This document shows positions 22,560 to 36,950 of a stretch of DNA of 37,147 bases, piece by piece. The notes below the pieces were generated by a model. The model did no database searches, was not told where the DNA came from, and was given only the letters and a program-made list of their open reading frames with translations. Position numbers and translations under genes: made by a program. Origin of the DNA: Smittium mucronatum (Eukaryota; Kickxellomycota; Harpellomycetes; Harpellales; Legeriomycetaceae). The DNA is taken from assembly GCA_001953115.1 (NCBI GenBank), contig LSSL01004092.1, forward strand, positions 1 to 37,147, given 5' to 3'. Position 1 is the stretch's first letter, and the number at the start of each line of letters is the position of its first letter.

Positions 22560-22616
22560 CCCCCCCCCCCATACCATCACACACATTATACATATATAAC
22601 CACCCCTCCCACTCCC
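22560..22616. repeat. C-tract island with pyrimidine-rich tail
   Basis: Eleven C (22560-22570), then CA/TA-rich sequence, then short C runs split by T or A at 22601-22615. It is the opposite-strand version of the G islands elsewhere. Confidence 0.5.
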
Positions 22617-25600
22617 TAATCCTCTCAAAACTTTCAATATTTAAAAAAAAATATACTTCTGATATAGCCTTCTATCAGCATTTTTTTTATTGGATTTATT
22701 TAATATATTTTAAAAACATGTAAACACTATAATAAATTAAACTAAAAGATCAAAAAAAATAATCTTATTTTCATCTGCTATCCTGAAAGCTTCATACTTC
22801 ATCGAAATCGGTTCAAATCATTACAAAAAATATCGAATAAAAAAAATAACTCAATAATCACCTTATTAAATTTAAAGTTTAATTCTTTTCTGATAATATG
22901 TTTTTTTCCTTTAAAAAAATATTCATTTCACTAATCGTTATTAATATAATTCATGAATAAGAATTAGTGTATATATGAGAATTTTAAAATCCATCTATTT
23001 CTTTACTTCAGGTTTGTAAAAGATTAGATAGGCAGTCGAGGTTTATTTAAATAAGATGTACATTTTAAATACACTAATATATTAAATAATTTCATTAAAC
23101 CCCAAAAAAATACTAAAATTAAATTTTGGTAGTGAAATTCCAATTAAATTGTTAAGAAGAAAAAAAAAACTGATTATACCTTTAAAAATTCGGGTCATAA
23201 ATGATAAGTTGGATTAAAAATTGATGTACTATATAGTAAAAAACCACTATAATACATATTTTAGCATTTTTTCCCCCAGAACAGCAGAAAATATAATTTA
23301 ATCCGTAATAATTTATTTTCATAAATAGAAAGGTCATATATACAGTAAAGTATAAATTTAAGAAGCTTTTTATCTTTAATAATTTATTCGCAAATCCTAT
23401 AAAAAAAATCGGGAAATTTTATTAAATAAAATTATATTAAGTCATAAATAGCATAATTTTTTTAATTTTTGAAGTTTATTTCCATTTATTAAGTGTTTTA
23501 AATTGAGTTCCGCAAAATTTCGGAAGAATTCCAAAAAAAAAATCTCATAAAAAATCAACTAGTTACATTATCCATTTATTAAAAAAAAAAATTCTAATAT
23601 TTCAAATTCTAGTTAATGTATTTTTTTATTTTGTAGTATTTACATCTATATAATATTAAAAATATTTTACTCGTTTCATAAGATGCCGTTGAATAAATTG
23701 AATTTTCTTTTTAAAATATATAAATGAATGGATTTTGATAAAATTTGCTCAAAATTTTCTTATCAATTTGTTAATTACTGTTAAAAATACTCTTTTTTTT
23801 CGTTTGAGAAAGTGTTTTTTATTTTAGAGAAAAATAATAGCTGTTTTTTCAACACTAAATTTTATTGGAAGAATACATTAGTGAAAACTGTTCTGCATAT
23901 AATATAAATAAATTTATATAAAAAATATAAAAATCCTAAACGCTGATGGTTTTCTTTCATTTTATTCTGGTTGCATGGATTTTTACACCGAACACCTTCT
24001 TTCTATGATATTTTCCATGTCTTAATTGATCTAGATCCGAATATTTGAAATGATATTAATCAATAACTTCCCTCTATTTTTCTAAAAATAATTATATATA
24101 CTGGCCACAATATGTTCCTTTATATAGAATTATATTAATTGAGCTAATAATGCACGTTATTATCTCAAAACTCTCACATTCAAATTTTTTCCATCTAATA
24201 TTACTGATTGGTGCAAAAAAACCTCTTAAGTATTCATATTCGATACTTATGAAATTCTTTGATATTTTGGGTGCGTAAAATTTCTTTGGAATTCCTACTT
24301 ATAGATCGCCTCGATTACAGATAATTTAGTCCTAAAATCGCTGGTATAGAAACTTAATATTTATTTTAGCATTTTTAAGCTATTTGAAGTGTGTTTGAAT
24401 ATCTTCAGAATTTTTCTCATTTGAAAAAATATATATCTTTGTTATAAATTAAAGAAATTTTTTTTTTACTTAATTATCTGTTTTATGGATTTTTTTCGGC
24501 TATTTAGACGAATTTTTTAGGAGAAGAGATTTCTTAGTTTCACATTAGTGACTTAAAAAAACTATCACGCAAAAAATTAACACAGTTGGAGGTTACTCGA
24601 TGTAGTCTTTAAATTAAAACTATTATTTAGACCTTGAATTGTGACAATTTTTTTAATATAGGAGGATAAAAACTGTGTAACAGAATGTTTTCAACCTGGT
24701 ATAATACTGATACATAGCTTAAATATTATCAATATTTTAGTTTTTTTTACATAATAATCTTCAGAGAGTTTCTATGACTGATAAATTAGTATTGACTTTT
24801 TTACTCATCTCCTGTCAAAAAAAAAAAACTCTTGCTACAAAAAAATTTAAACCAAACATTGAAATTGAATTTTTTTTTATTTTTATTGAAATCAAGTAAC
24901 AAATACACATTTTATAAATTTATATTCATTTATATTTCTGAATAACAACTTAAACTCCTTTAAATTAATGTAAAAAAATTTACCTGGCTATTCCTAAAAT
25001 TTTTAAATTACTAAATAGTATTTTTTTGTTTATTTGTAGTTTATCCTTATTAAATAAAAAAAATGGATATATTCAATATAAGATCATTGATTGTTATCAA
25101 AATTTTGAAAAAAGATACTAAAAATTAATTTATATCTCCATAAATAATTGGACTTTTTATTCAAAATAAAATGTAAATGTAATATTTTTATTGGCCATAA
25201 CTGAAATAACACATTAAAATTTTAATTGATTAATTAAAATCCGAGGAGATTTAATAATTTTTTTTTCTTTATTGATTCAAGTTTAAATTTAAATTGGAAA
25301 AACCTAAATACTAATAGGAAATAGAAAGAAATATTGATAGATATAGTTCAGTATTTTTAGCATCTTTTTGAAAGTCTTGTAGTAATATTTTATTTCTTAT
25401 AGTAATTTTCTTTTTATAAAATTAGCTTAAAAAACAACTAATTAATAACTTATTAATATTTACAGCAAGTTTATTTATCTTTAGTAAAGATCACATCCCG
25501 GATTAAATATTTTCTTATTAGATATTATTTTTTGTGTAAATAAAATAAAAATTGACTCTGATAATGTAAAAAATTGCGGATGTATATACCAAATAATAAT

Positions 25601-28600
25601 CATTTTTTTGAAAAAACAAAATAAATTTTCAATATTGTTCTCCATTATGAGAGTAAGGCGTTATAAAATAAAAAAATTGTATAATAAAAGCGGTTTAAAT
25701 GGTATAACTCAAAAAACTCTTTTTATATTTTAAACTTAACTAAAAAACTTGTAAAAATACATTGAAATTTTTAATTTTTTATATTTTATAAATTTCTGGA
25801 TTTAAAATTTACACCTTATATACCCAAAACTTATTTAGATTATTAACTTATTAATTTTTATGGAATTAGTCTTATCTTATATTCCATAGATAATTTAGTC
25901 ATTTTTCGAAATTAAAATAAATATCTATTTCAAAAATAAAAAACCCCTTAATCATTTAAAAGATTTTCTTTTTATTATAAAAATATTTATAAAATATTAC
26001 GCGAATTTTAATCACCATATCTTTAAGCAGGTTTCAGTAAAAAAAAAAGAAGATTTTTAATTTCCAAATAAATCCCATGAATATTTATTTTAATAATTAA
26101 TAAATCGAAATTTAATTATAATTCAACTAAAATAAGATTGGAGTCGAAAAAAATTAGTAACTTTAATTTCAAAATTCAAATAATTTGGTTGAAAAACCAA
26201 TAAAAAATATGTTGAGTATTTAATTAAATAAATTTATGTTATAAATCATTAAGCGATTTTTATTTAAAAAATCTTATCTTTATGGAAAATTTAAAATCGG
26301 AATTATTTCTAGCCTATTTTTAACCTTTTTAAAATAAAATAAAATAAAGAGTTTTTTTAAAAAAAACTCTTAAACCCATAGAAAAACAGATAACCTCCAT
26401 CTAAATATTTTATTTTGAAATTCGAATCAGAATTTGTTATTTATAAACTATCTGTATTTTATTTTTTTAAAAAAGATTAAATTAATTAAATTTTTCTGAA
26501 ACTTTGAGAATTTAGAAATCTATTATTTGATATTTTATAAGATATTTTATAAAAAAATTTATTTTAAAATAATTTAAGCTATTTTTTTTCTAATTATCAT
26601 TTCTTTTGAGTTAACATTTAAATTTTTATAATGAATTTTAAAAAAAGTCATTTTTTTTTATTTAATCATATTTTTATTTTTAAAGATTTTATAGATAAAA
26701 AAAAAGTTATTATATAAAATTAAATATAAAATTCTATTAGTAAATTGATCTGTGTAAATTGATCCTTAGATTTTACTATCATTTTTCTTTATATTTAAAT
26801 CATGTTCTGATTTTTTTAATTTTTTAATTTTCTATACATGAACTGATTATTTTTTCTTGCTTTAAAACCTTGTTAAATTTATTTTTATTATTCTTCAATC
26901 AATTTATTTCTTAAACATGATTTTAAATAGATAATTATTTTTTAAAAATAGCTTTAATATTAATTTATTTGTATCAATAAATAAACAAATACATTTTTTT
27001 ATTGAGTTAGTAAGTTAAAAAATATACATTGATAAATATTTATAGAATATCCAACACCTCTTTCTAAACCTCTTCACATAATCACTCTTTTTTATATAAA
27101 TTGAACGATACTTATTCTTTTTAAAAAAAGCTCCGCGGTAAAATAGTATCCTTGAATGGATATATAATTTAACTTTATTCATTTTTAGTAGTAATTTCAA
27201 AATATAATTTAAGGATATTTTTATCAAATTTTATGTTGATAAAGGAAATAAAAACAATTCAAAATTTCTTTTATAGTTTTATTTGAGACAATTTAAACTA
27301 TACGCTAAAGGTTATTTATATCATAATATATGCATTTTAAATTTTAAATATAAATAATTAAAATTTATAAAAACTAAATTTAAATAAATTATAATTTGAA
27401 AACAAATTATTATTTTCAAAACTTACTTTAATCAAAAATTAAATAAAAATAACCGAAAAAATTATTTAATTATATTATTATACAAAATTTCACCAAATTT
27501 AAACTAATAGAAACCGCATTTAACTTAAGGAAAAATCCTTGATTTCAAAAAGATAAGATATAATATAATATTTTTAATGAAAATTAGTTGCAGATTTTAA
27601 AATATTATCAAGTTTTGTATCATGATCGTGTGCAATAAAATTTAAAAATAAAAAGTCTAGTTCATAATTATATACATTGATTTTATTATGTTTTTATTTA
27701 ATAGTGGTAATTTTTATTTTTTTTACTAAATAGGCATTACTTTTAAATAATGAAAACCTATAAATTAAACAAGGATAACCTTTTTAATATTTTATAACTC
27801 AATAATTTATTAATTTAGATTATATTTCATACATGAAAGTGTCCTATTTTTTTTATTTTTTCAAGCACATCACAGAGATAAAAAAACTGAGCGTTTATTA
27901 TAACAATGTTTTTATTATTAAAAAAATTATAGCTGAAAAAATAAATGACTGAGCTATAAAAATTATATAAAATTTTAATCCGGTTTTTTTAAAAAAATTA
28001 GCATACTTTATAATAGATCCCAAATATATATGATTTATTAATACAAATTGATTATGTTTTAAAAAAACATTAAATTCAGAATCTGGTCAATTTGGGCCAA
28101 TGGTGTTTAAAATTAATAAATTGGGAGAAAATAAGAGCTTTTATTAAATAAAAATTATTTGGGGTTGAATTAAACATTTTTAGTGCCGTTTAGTAATGTT
28201 TACCGAAATATTTTAATATAAAAAGAAGTTATATAACACTATTTTGTATTTAATTTAATAAAATGTAAAAAAAATTATATTATTTATATAATTAATTTAT
28301 AGCCATTTTATTTAAAGTTATTTTAAAAGATTTTATTTAATTGTTATTTTTTCTAAATTAAAAAATATATACATACAATAATTTTTCAATATAAGGATCT
28401 TTGATAAGATTTTCATAAGATTAAAAGTATAAAAAAAGTATAATATAATTATACGTGACTTTTATAGTCTATATTTGCTATAGGGAATATTTAATTTATT
28501 ACTTTTTATATGATATTGAATATAAAAAATAATTAATTAAAATCTAATATGATAATGAGGTTTTACTTGTATTTTTAAAAATATTATTTATATAAATTTA

Positions 28601-30200
28601 GAAACTTTAAGTTGATATTAAGTTTTGAAGATATCTATTGTGGTTTTTTTTATTTAATAAATAAAATCAGAAATTCATTTTATATCTTTATCTTGGAGCC
28701 TAAATATCCTGAAATTACTAAAATTTAAATAAAAAATATATTGTAAATACAATTCAAGTTACAAAAATTATTTAATTAAAGAGCATAATTTATAATTCTA
28801 ATATTTTATAAATGCATTATAAAATGAATAAAAACAGATAATTTTAAATTTTTGCTTTAAGCGTTATTTAAACCATATTATTACACATAATTTTGTTTTT
28901 ATTTCATAAAAAAATTTAAAAAAAAATGGAAATTTATCCAGTAAAATTATAAATAGTATCGATGGTTATATTTTTAAGATTTCATTTTTCAGCATGTATT
29001 TTTTATTTATTTTTGTATTTGGTTTTTTTATAGCTAAACAAATATCAATTTTTATTAAAACTCTAAAATTTCATATTAAGAAAAAATTATGTAAAAAATA
29101 AATTAAAAGTACAATTAACGAAGAATTTTTTATTTAAAGGGGTATTTTTAAAAATAATTCTTTGGAAAATATAGTTTTAAAACTCAGTATTTTATTTTTC
29201 TTGCGCATAAATTCAAATAGTTGATTTTTTGTTTTTGTTTCATTTAAAATTAGTGAAAAAACAGCTAAATTGATACTTTTGGCGCTTGTTTTTTTCGCAA
29301 AGATATTTGAGGTTTGATATAATTTATAAAATCTTTTAAAAAAAGCAATATATATATTAGGCATATGAAAGATTAAATTTTACAAAGTCTTTTTGTTAAA
29401 AATATGGATTTTTATTTGAATGTGTCATAAAAAAGGCAAAAAAAAGGATCTTTTTATGAAAAATCAATATAATCAATTTATTAACCTATTTCATATTTAT
29501 GATTGAACTCCCAGTATCGTTTTAACGTATTTAGAACCAATAATCCTCTAGTGTAGTTATAAATGAATCGATTTGGATTAGTATTGCGCGTATATATAGC
29601 AACTTTTTTTAAAAAAATATATACCTAACCGACTTTAATGAAATGGTATGTATAATAAGAGGAAATGTATGAATCAAACATAGGATTTGAATATATTTTT
29701 TAAGAATTTTAATATTAAACTATATTCCCTAAAATAAACACTATTTTTATAATTTTTTTTTAAAAAAATCATGATGCAAAATAAAAAGAATAGATCGATT
29801 TTGAGTTTTACTGGTGGATTAATTAAATCTCTTTCCCTGGTTAGGCTATTATTTATTGGATAAAAAATGTAAATAATTAAATCAATTAAATTGATTTGTT
29901 ACGAATAATCCAATGTAGTAAATTATTTTTCCCTTTATAGAATATGAAACTTTCCCATTCTGAAGTTGTGATGGGATACAGAATATATAATAAATAAATG
30001 CATGATTTAGTCAAATTTAAACCTTTTTTTATGTTCCTCATTTATTTCATCTGCATTTTACTCTAAATCTTTAATTTGATAAAAGAAATTAATCGGTATA
30101 AGTAAAGCCGTATTATATGTGAAAACTGTTAATTTTTTTTACTTATTATGTTTATTGATTAAAAATACTATAACATAGATAAATTGTAAAATTATATTTT
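22617..30200. other. Extreme AT-rich desert
   Basis: More than 7 kb of nearly pure A/T with no exon-like rise in GC, no tRNA-like box and no recognisable motif. The open frames at 27015-27227 and 29134-29364 on the minus strand are Lys/Ile/Phe/Tyr-rich, have no recognisable motif and lack splice context; I leave them as chance. Confidence 0.6.
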
Positions 30201-33200
30201 AAAATGGAAGCGAGGTGGGATGCCATGGTTTTTTAAACATTATTAATAATTCCTTTTCCCCCAGGTTCTATGGAAAGCGATTATGTCTTAATTCCAGTCT
30301 AAGTACCTCTTTTCCTCGTTATTTTTAAGCCATTGACAATTTTTTCAGTCAGGTGTTTTTTCAGCCTATTAAATATTCCTTCAGCTGGAAGCATATTGTT
30401 ATATAGAGCTGATTCGGTTTTTCTCTAATTTTTTTTCATATGACTAGGCCATATATTATTTCTAAATTGGTAAATTTGGCCTTCATTGGTGCTAAAAAAA
30501 TAATTTATAACCTCAGTAGTAACTCTGAATTTCCCAGATTCAATTATTGATTTTTTTTACAATAAAGTGATATATAATATTCCGCATTTTTTAAATCCCC
30601 TTGCAGCCAAATTAGATATTTTGAATGATTTCCTTTCTTATTTTTTATACTTATCATTTTTGTGATTCATTAAATATATCATTATTCCTTATCCTACTTT
30701 TTTCACCAGTTATTAATCCGGTTTGCGACAATAGGTATATTTGACTAATTATTTGGACTTTTTTTTGATTCTATGTGTTTTCATCCAATAAAATATTGGT
30801 TCTTTGTTGCGTGTTTTTCCAATAAATTTTCATTTTTTTTTGTTTAGTAACTCTTTTATAGATTTTTTGTCTATTAAATTCCTTATTGTTTTGTTATTAA
30901 TTCTTTCTATTTTTTATTTTTAATCGAGTATATATTTTCTGGTATTATAAGGTTTTGTATGAAATTTTTGTTAGATCAATTTTTTTTATTGAGCGTTTTA
31001 ACTATACAAATTATTGCTATATTTCTTATGCTAATGGAATATGTGAGGTCTGTGAAATCATTCCATATTAACTTTCAACCAATAAATAATCCTCCTAATT
31101 TATTATTAATTTTTTAGGTAGCCAAGATATATTATCTTTTTATCTAATATATTATATAAATTTTTTTTACCAGAAATTTTATATTTTTATAGGTTTAATA
31201 TGAAATTTTGACTATATATAATATACAAATTTGGATGATTTTAAAACCAACTTCCAGATTAGTGGAAATTTACTGATGCTTTTTATTTCTGAATTCACTA
31301 TTATTAAATCAGGAGCGTTATTGTATTCTAGATATAATTTGACAGAAATTGAAGGTTTTATATAGCCAATAAAGTTCATGATTTCATCTATTTGTCATAG
31401 TTTCATTATAAATTTTCGGAATAGAGTTTTTGATCGGGATTCTATATTAATTAGACAAAATACACCTTTTTTTATCCAATCATAATGCCTCGATTTTATT
31501 TTGGACTTTTTTATTGTTCCAAATAAATTTGTTTATAATATTTTTGGTTTTAAATATAGATTATTTATCGAATTTTATTACGTGGGCGCTATGCCATATC
31601 TTTTAAAGGATTTTTTCGCAAATAATATCTCTCTCTTTATGAAATTTTTTCTATTTTTACAACTGGTTATTTTATTAAAATTTTTACTAAATATGTTATC
31701 TTCGTTTTCTTGAGCCACTATGCCGGTGGTGTGAAATTTAATTCATATATATTTGAATCTAACATTAGGTGATATACATTTATTATCTATATAATTATCA
31801 TTTGGGGCTCCTATTTTAATTTATATTAATTTTTCTGGTTTATTTTTTAGTGATTGACGCTAGTGAAACAATTTTTAGCATCTCTTTGACTAATATTTCT
31901 TCATTTCTGTTATTAATCTAGCAAAAAAGCATCTGTATATGCCACTTTCTATTAAAATAAGAAGAGTTTCTGTTATCATATCTAATAATATCAATTATAA
32001 AGGATCACCCTGTTTAAGTCCCTGTTTTATCGAATTTTTTTGGTAATTTCAACATTAATTATGATTGCAGTTTTTCGATTGGTGTATAGTTATTTTAACT
32101 TTTTTATGAATGCTTGGCTAAATCTGAACTTTTCTAGGAATTTTTATGGATTAGCCCAATCAACTCTATCGTATGATTTTTCTTTTTCAAGCATCATTGG
32201 GTATCCATTTGTCATTTACGGGGGTTTTTTACTGCTTTAAATTAGGAAATTTTTTTCTAGGAAGATATAAAATATGCTCCCTTTTTTAATAAAACCTATC
32301 TGGTTTTCATTTATTATGCGTCCAATGACATTTTATGTTCTATACGTTATTATTTTGGTTTAAATATTTATATATATATTAGATAGGTTAATTGGACCGC
32401 AGTTTACAAGATTTTTATGATCATATTTTTTCTATTTAAAAAAACTAGGGAACTCCAATTGATAAAATTCGATTTTTTCATTTCAGTTGTATTATCAATT
32501 TTTTTTATTTTATGTTTGTAGCTATTAATTTACTAAATTTTTTATAGAGCTCGGATGCTAGTCCATCTGTTACAAGAGATTTGTTATATGGAAATTATAT
32601 ATTTGAATTTAATATCTCATTGTGATAGATTTCTTTTTCTAGCTGCATTGAATCAAGGTTTGCGACTTTTTTTTTCAAGTTTTTGGTTAGAGATCTTTGG
32701 ATATCACTGCATTTTCCCCCATTTGTCAACAGTTTTGCCTAGAAGTTATGGCCTTGATTTCAATTTTACCTGATTGTATTTCTCCTTTATCATCCAATAT
32801 TTGATCAATTTCTCTTTTATTTTCTCTTGATTTGAAAAAACCAAAGAAATATCTTATTGATATTTCATTTTTATCTGACCATTTGAAGTGGGATTTTGTC
32901 ATTATTCAATCCAATCTTTTTTTTTATCCTTATTATTTCATTTTCATAAGATTTTATCTCGGTTTTTTATAATTCAATATTATTTTAGACAAGTTTTTTT
33001 TTGTTTGTTAATTAGTGCTAAAATTTATTGTTTTCTTCCAATAAATCTATATTGTTATTTTTAAATGAATTTTTCCAGCCCTTAAATAAATTTTTTGCGC
33101 TCATTCTTTATTTTTTTTCCATTGGCTTATAGATTCACGTTTTCTATTTAAGATTACAGTGATTTCATTTTTAATTTTTCATTCTATAAAATATTTGAAT

Positions 33201-33950
33201 TTAGTTTCCATATATTTGCGCTACTTTAGTTTATATTCAGCAAATTAAGTATTTTTAAAGTGATAGATTCATGATATGAGAACTCTGGAGATCCAATTTC
33301 ATTAATTTAGCATCTATTGATGGAGTTCTTCTCCAATAAAATGTTATCGATTCTCGATTTTTATCTAATAAAGTATTCCTCCCAAGTATAGATAGCCTCT
33401 CCATTTTTTAACTCGCTTATTAACTTTTTTAGATTGAAATTATCCATCAATTTTTTCTTTTTTTCCCATTCATAGTTTTTAGTAATTTTTGGGGGGTATA
33501 TATCTTTTACTTCGTTTTCTAACATGTTAATATACCCAATTATATAATATCTTCATCTTTGTTATAAATGGAGACAAGTTTTTTTATTAAAGAATTCCAG
33601 TAAAATTCTTGTATCTTTCCTCTTACTGGGTGAATAAATATTAACTATTTGTATTTTTTTCTCTTATTTGTGGTTTCAATTATTGTTATCTTGATATTCT
33701 TTCAAAAAACATCGAACTATGTGTGATGTTTTAATATTGATTATTAATAATTATTGCAGTTTATTTTGAACATGATTTTTTCCCTTTCCAATAGTTGGAA
33801 CAGAAATTTTTATCAGCATCTTTAGTATTAATTCCTTGAAAGGTTCCATATCAGATTTTGTTATTTTTTTTCAATAGGCGAATAGCTTCCCCTTTTTTTA
33901 TTATCGGAAACTCCTTTGACCTTAAATTTCGCTATTTCTTCTTCCTTTTT
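30200..33950 (-). mobile_element. Dead LINE (non-LTR retrotransposon): endonuclease and reverse transcriptase relic
   Basis: The minus strand carries the signatures of a LINE second ORF, broken by many stops and frameshifts. The endonuclease-like part lies at about 33700-33250. It shows VNIYSPS, IIGYINMLENEV (the usual NMxE-type core), IYTWEEYFIR, SRIDNILLEK and a decayed end FSYHESITLK. The reverse transcriptase follows in the correct order. NKSLVTDGLASELYKKFSKL is at about 32580-32521, LEKEKSYDRVDWAN at about 32200-32150, and QGLKQGDPL at about 32030-32000. VAYTDAFLLD at about 31950-31921 stands where YADD is expected, so the catalytic pair is mutated. The plus strand is T-rich throughout, as expected when an A-rich LINE lies on the minus strand. 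The ends are not defined: I see neither a clear poly(A) tail nor target-site duplications. The limits given are set by composition. Confidence 0.8.
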
Positions 33951-35560
33951 TATATTAATGATTAATTTTATTTAGTGGTAGTATTGGAGGCCGGGTAAAA
34001 TTCTTTATCAATTGTTATATCCGTATCATTTTTTTTCATTAAATTTTTCTCCTGCTCTTGAAATTTTCATTTGCTCTTTGTGTAAGATTATTTTTGGTTT
34101 TTTGGATTCTTTTACCTCCTATGTATCTTTTTCTGAGTTTTCTTCTTCTTTTGTTTGTTTGGATTTTACAATATAATTCTCGATCATAGTCACACTATTT
34201 TCGACGAGCTTTTTAGTAAATTTTATATTTTTCTGACCTCCAGGGTTGTTTATGGTAGTTATTTTTTTTTTTGTATAATTCTTTAAATAAGGTATTTAAG
34301 TGTTTATTTTTGTTTGATTTGTGCAGTTTTTCCACTCCTGCCAGAGTTTTCCTAATACCGCCTGACTTTTTTTGATCTAAGAAGCAGTTTTATAGTCAAA
34401 TCAAAATAAAATTACTGAATATTTAATATTTCTTCTGTAATATTTTCCGTAAAAAAATTTCATTAAGTTTTTTTATTTTTTTATTTCTATTTTTTTTACC
34501 GAGATCCTTTTTATTTTTAGGTATGGTTTATTAGTAGACGTTATATTATCGGTGATATCTCTTCTATATCTAGTAAATCAGCTATTTTATAATATGTTAT
34601 ATTTTTACAATTATTTGAGTTTTCTATTTTTCGGTTATCTAATTGAATTTTTTTTTTTTGAATTGTTTTTTTTTGTCATTTTTTTCATTTTTTTCCTGTT
34701 TTTTTTATTTTATCGCATTTATATTTCCGGTGGGGGGGGGGGGCTTTTTTTGCAATAAGTGCATATAGGGAGTGTTTCTTTTCATAATATTAATACTTTT
34801 AAATCAAATAAATTTAATTAATTGGGGATTTTTTCAGCATTTTTCAGTTTTAAATAGTATTTATATACTTTTTGAGGGAAAAGAATTAACTTTCTTGTGT
34901 TATAGTGCTGATGTGTCAAAAATATATCAAATTTTAGATAATTATACACATTATCTGTTAGAAAAATCCCATACTCTCAATCCATTATAGGGTGAGATCG
35001 TAGTATATTTATACTTCTCAGATTAGTCATTGGTTTCTAAGAGTTTTATTCTTTCTTTCATATATTATTTCAATATTTTTTGCTTTTATTGTGTCTTCTT
35101 TATTTTAAATTTGAGTAATATAAATTTTCTTGGTGTTTAAATTTAGAATCATGTTTATATATCTTTTAGTTGGATTAAGATGCTTTCAACTAAACCATCA
35201 ATATCTTTGCAAACTTTCTAAATATATAGCTTAGTTTGAAGGACGTTCTTCCAAGGCAGGTTATTTTTTTTGGAGAGTATCTGTCCCATCACCATCTTAA
35301 AAATTTATGCTGGCTCATAATTTTTGAAACTATCTTTGATTTTATCAAGTGGTTTTGTTTTGTGATCTGCTATAGTAGCTTGACTTGGGTTATTTTCTTC
35401 CCAGAAAATGTTAGATATAGTTTCCATCATAAATATAGACTTTAAGTTTGGGGTTATAGTTTCTTTTTTTAAAATTATTTTTGCTTTGATTTTACCGTTT
35501 TTTTATTCTTCGAAAAAGAAGACAGTGTTGAAATTAATATGCTCTTTGTATCTAAATTTG
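33951..35560 (-). mobile_element. Possible first ORF and 5' part of the LINE relic
   Basis: The strand bias (T-rich plus strand, A-rich minus strand) continues past the endonuclease. Short minus-strand pieces look coding-like, for example ENNPSQATIADHKTKPLDKI near 35400-35340, and Lys/Glu-rich stretches between 34000 and 34400. This position, upstream of the endonuclease, is where a LINE places its nucleic-acid-binding ORF1. No zinc knuckle or other diagnostic motif was found, so the assignment rests on position and composition. A run of 12 G at 34732-34743 interrupts it. Confidence 0.35.
34732..34743. repeat. G-tract island
   Basis: A run of 12 G inside T-rich sequence. The 68-codon plus-strand frame that ends over it is a Phe/Leu-rich chance frame. 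Confidence 0.5.
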
Positions 35561-36930
35561 AAAATATATTTCTTATCATAGTTTTCTAAATAGGAAAAAA
35601 ATTATTATTATTGTTTAAATTTTCAAAAAATTTCATGAAATAAACGTTCAAAGAAAGATTAAAAATAAAAGTCATTTATTTTATCAGCACTAATTTCATG
35701 AGATCTTAAAAAAATTGATTTAAAATATTTGATTTTATTAACAATTAATTTCATATATATATCGTAATATATTTTTTTATAATAATAGTGCAACTTTTCT
35801 ATAATTATTTTATATATTGCTACTAATAAATAAAAATTGAAAAAAGAAAAACTTGAAAAAACTTTAAATTTCAACAATAATAGAACAAAAAATTCTTTAT
35901 AAATATCAAATTTTTTCTAAATAATTAGAAGTATTTTTTCAACTTATATAGTACTGTTTCACAAAACTACTTGCTAATGAACTCCATCTATCAATTTTTC
36001 AAAAAAAAGAAGATCATATGATGAACATTAAATGATTATATTTTCCATATTCAACATGAAATAACACAATAATTGGTAGTTTCTTAATCAAGAGATGCTT
36101 TTTTGGGTAATAATCTCAAAAAAATACTTAACCGTACTACCAAAGTATATTTAATTCTTATTTTCGATGAATAGGGCTATTTTCATTAATTTGGATTTAA
36201 AATAAAATTTTATTCACTATATCATATAAAAATATATATAATTTAATGATAGATTGTAATCATTTATGAACTATAAATGGAAATTATTGCATTTTTTTAT
36301 ATTTAAATATATATTAATTACAAATTAGACCGGGTTTTAAAATTCTTTTTGCAATAATGAAAAAATTTCAAGTATTTACTAAAATAGATAAATTTCTGTA
36401 TTTTATTTTATGCTTTGGAGAATATAAATTTATTTCGTTTTTATCGGTAAAATAAGTGGTTATTGCCCAAAATATTGTCATTTAGATCAATTATTCTTTC
36501 TATTGGATAAATTTGGCTAGAATTTATAGAAAATTTTTATCCGCATCATTATTTAAAAAAACAATGTGCCGTATTTTTTTTTTTGAAATATCTCTATAAA
36601 GATTGAATATAAACCTTTATTCATCTTAAAAAATGAGCCTCAAAACCAGATATAAAATCTCTTTAAATTATTCATCGGATTTATGGAAGCTTCAATCAGC
36701 TACAAATGAAAACTATTCCAGCTGATTTACAAGAACTACATTAAATACTAAAGCAAAAAACTAATTAGCTTTTTTCTACTTTTTTTAAAAAAACATATGA
36801 TTTATTCGCACATATATATGTATATACCACTTGCGCGACAAGAATACTGATACAATATTTCGCTTTTTTAGGAAGAAATAAGGACCCGGAACTAACTATT
36901 ACAGAGAGAAGATTATTTAGAATAGCCGTC
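35561..36930. other. AT-rich intergenic sequence
   Basis: No recognisable gene, motif or RNA. The 72-codon minus frame at 35659-35877 is Lys/Ile/Phe/Tyr-rich and looks random. Confidence 0.5.
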
Positions 36931-36937
36931 CATAGAA

Positions 36938-36950
36938 CCCCCCCCCCCTC
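36938..36950. repeat. C-tract island
   Basis: Eleven C, then T, then C, in a slightly less AT-rich patch (about 36820-37040). A 74-codon minus-strand frame at 36765-36989 crosses it. That frame contains SSGSLFLPKK but nothing I can place; it may be further mobile-element debris. Confidence 0.4.

Noticed and set aside
22801..22830. GGTTCAAATC resembling a tRNA B box
   Set aside because: No A box, acceptor stem or anticodon arm can be folded around it.
29134..29364. 76-codon minus-strand open frame with a fairly mixed composition
   Set aside because: It has no recognisable motif, no splice context and AT-driven residue use; chance is the simpler explanation.
34552..34758. Phe/Leu-rich plus-strand frame resembling a membrane protein
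   Set aside because: It is produced by T runs and a G run on the strand opposite the LINE relic; there is no start context and no mix of polar residues.
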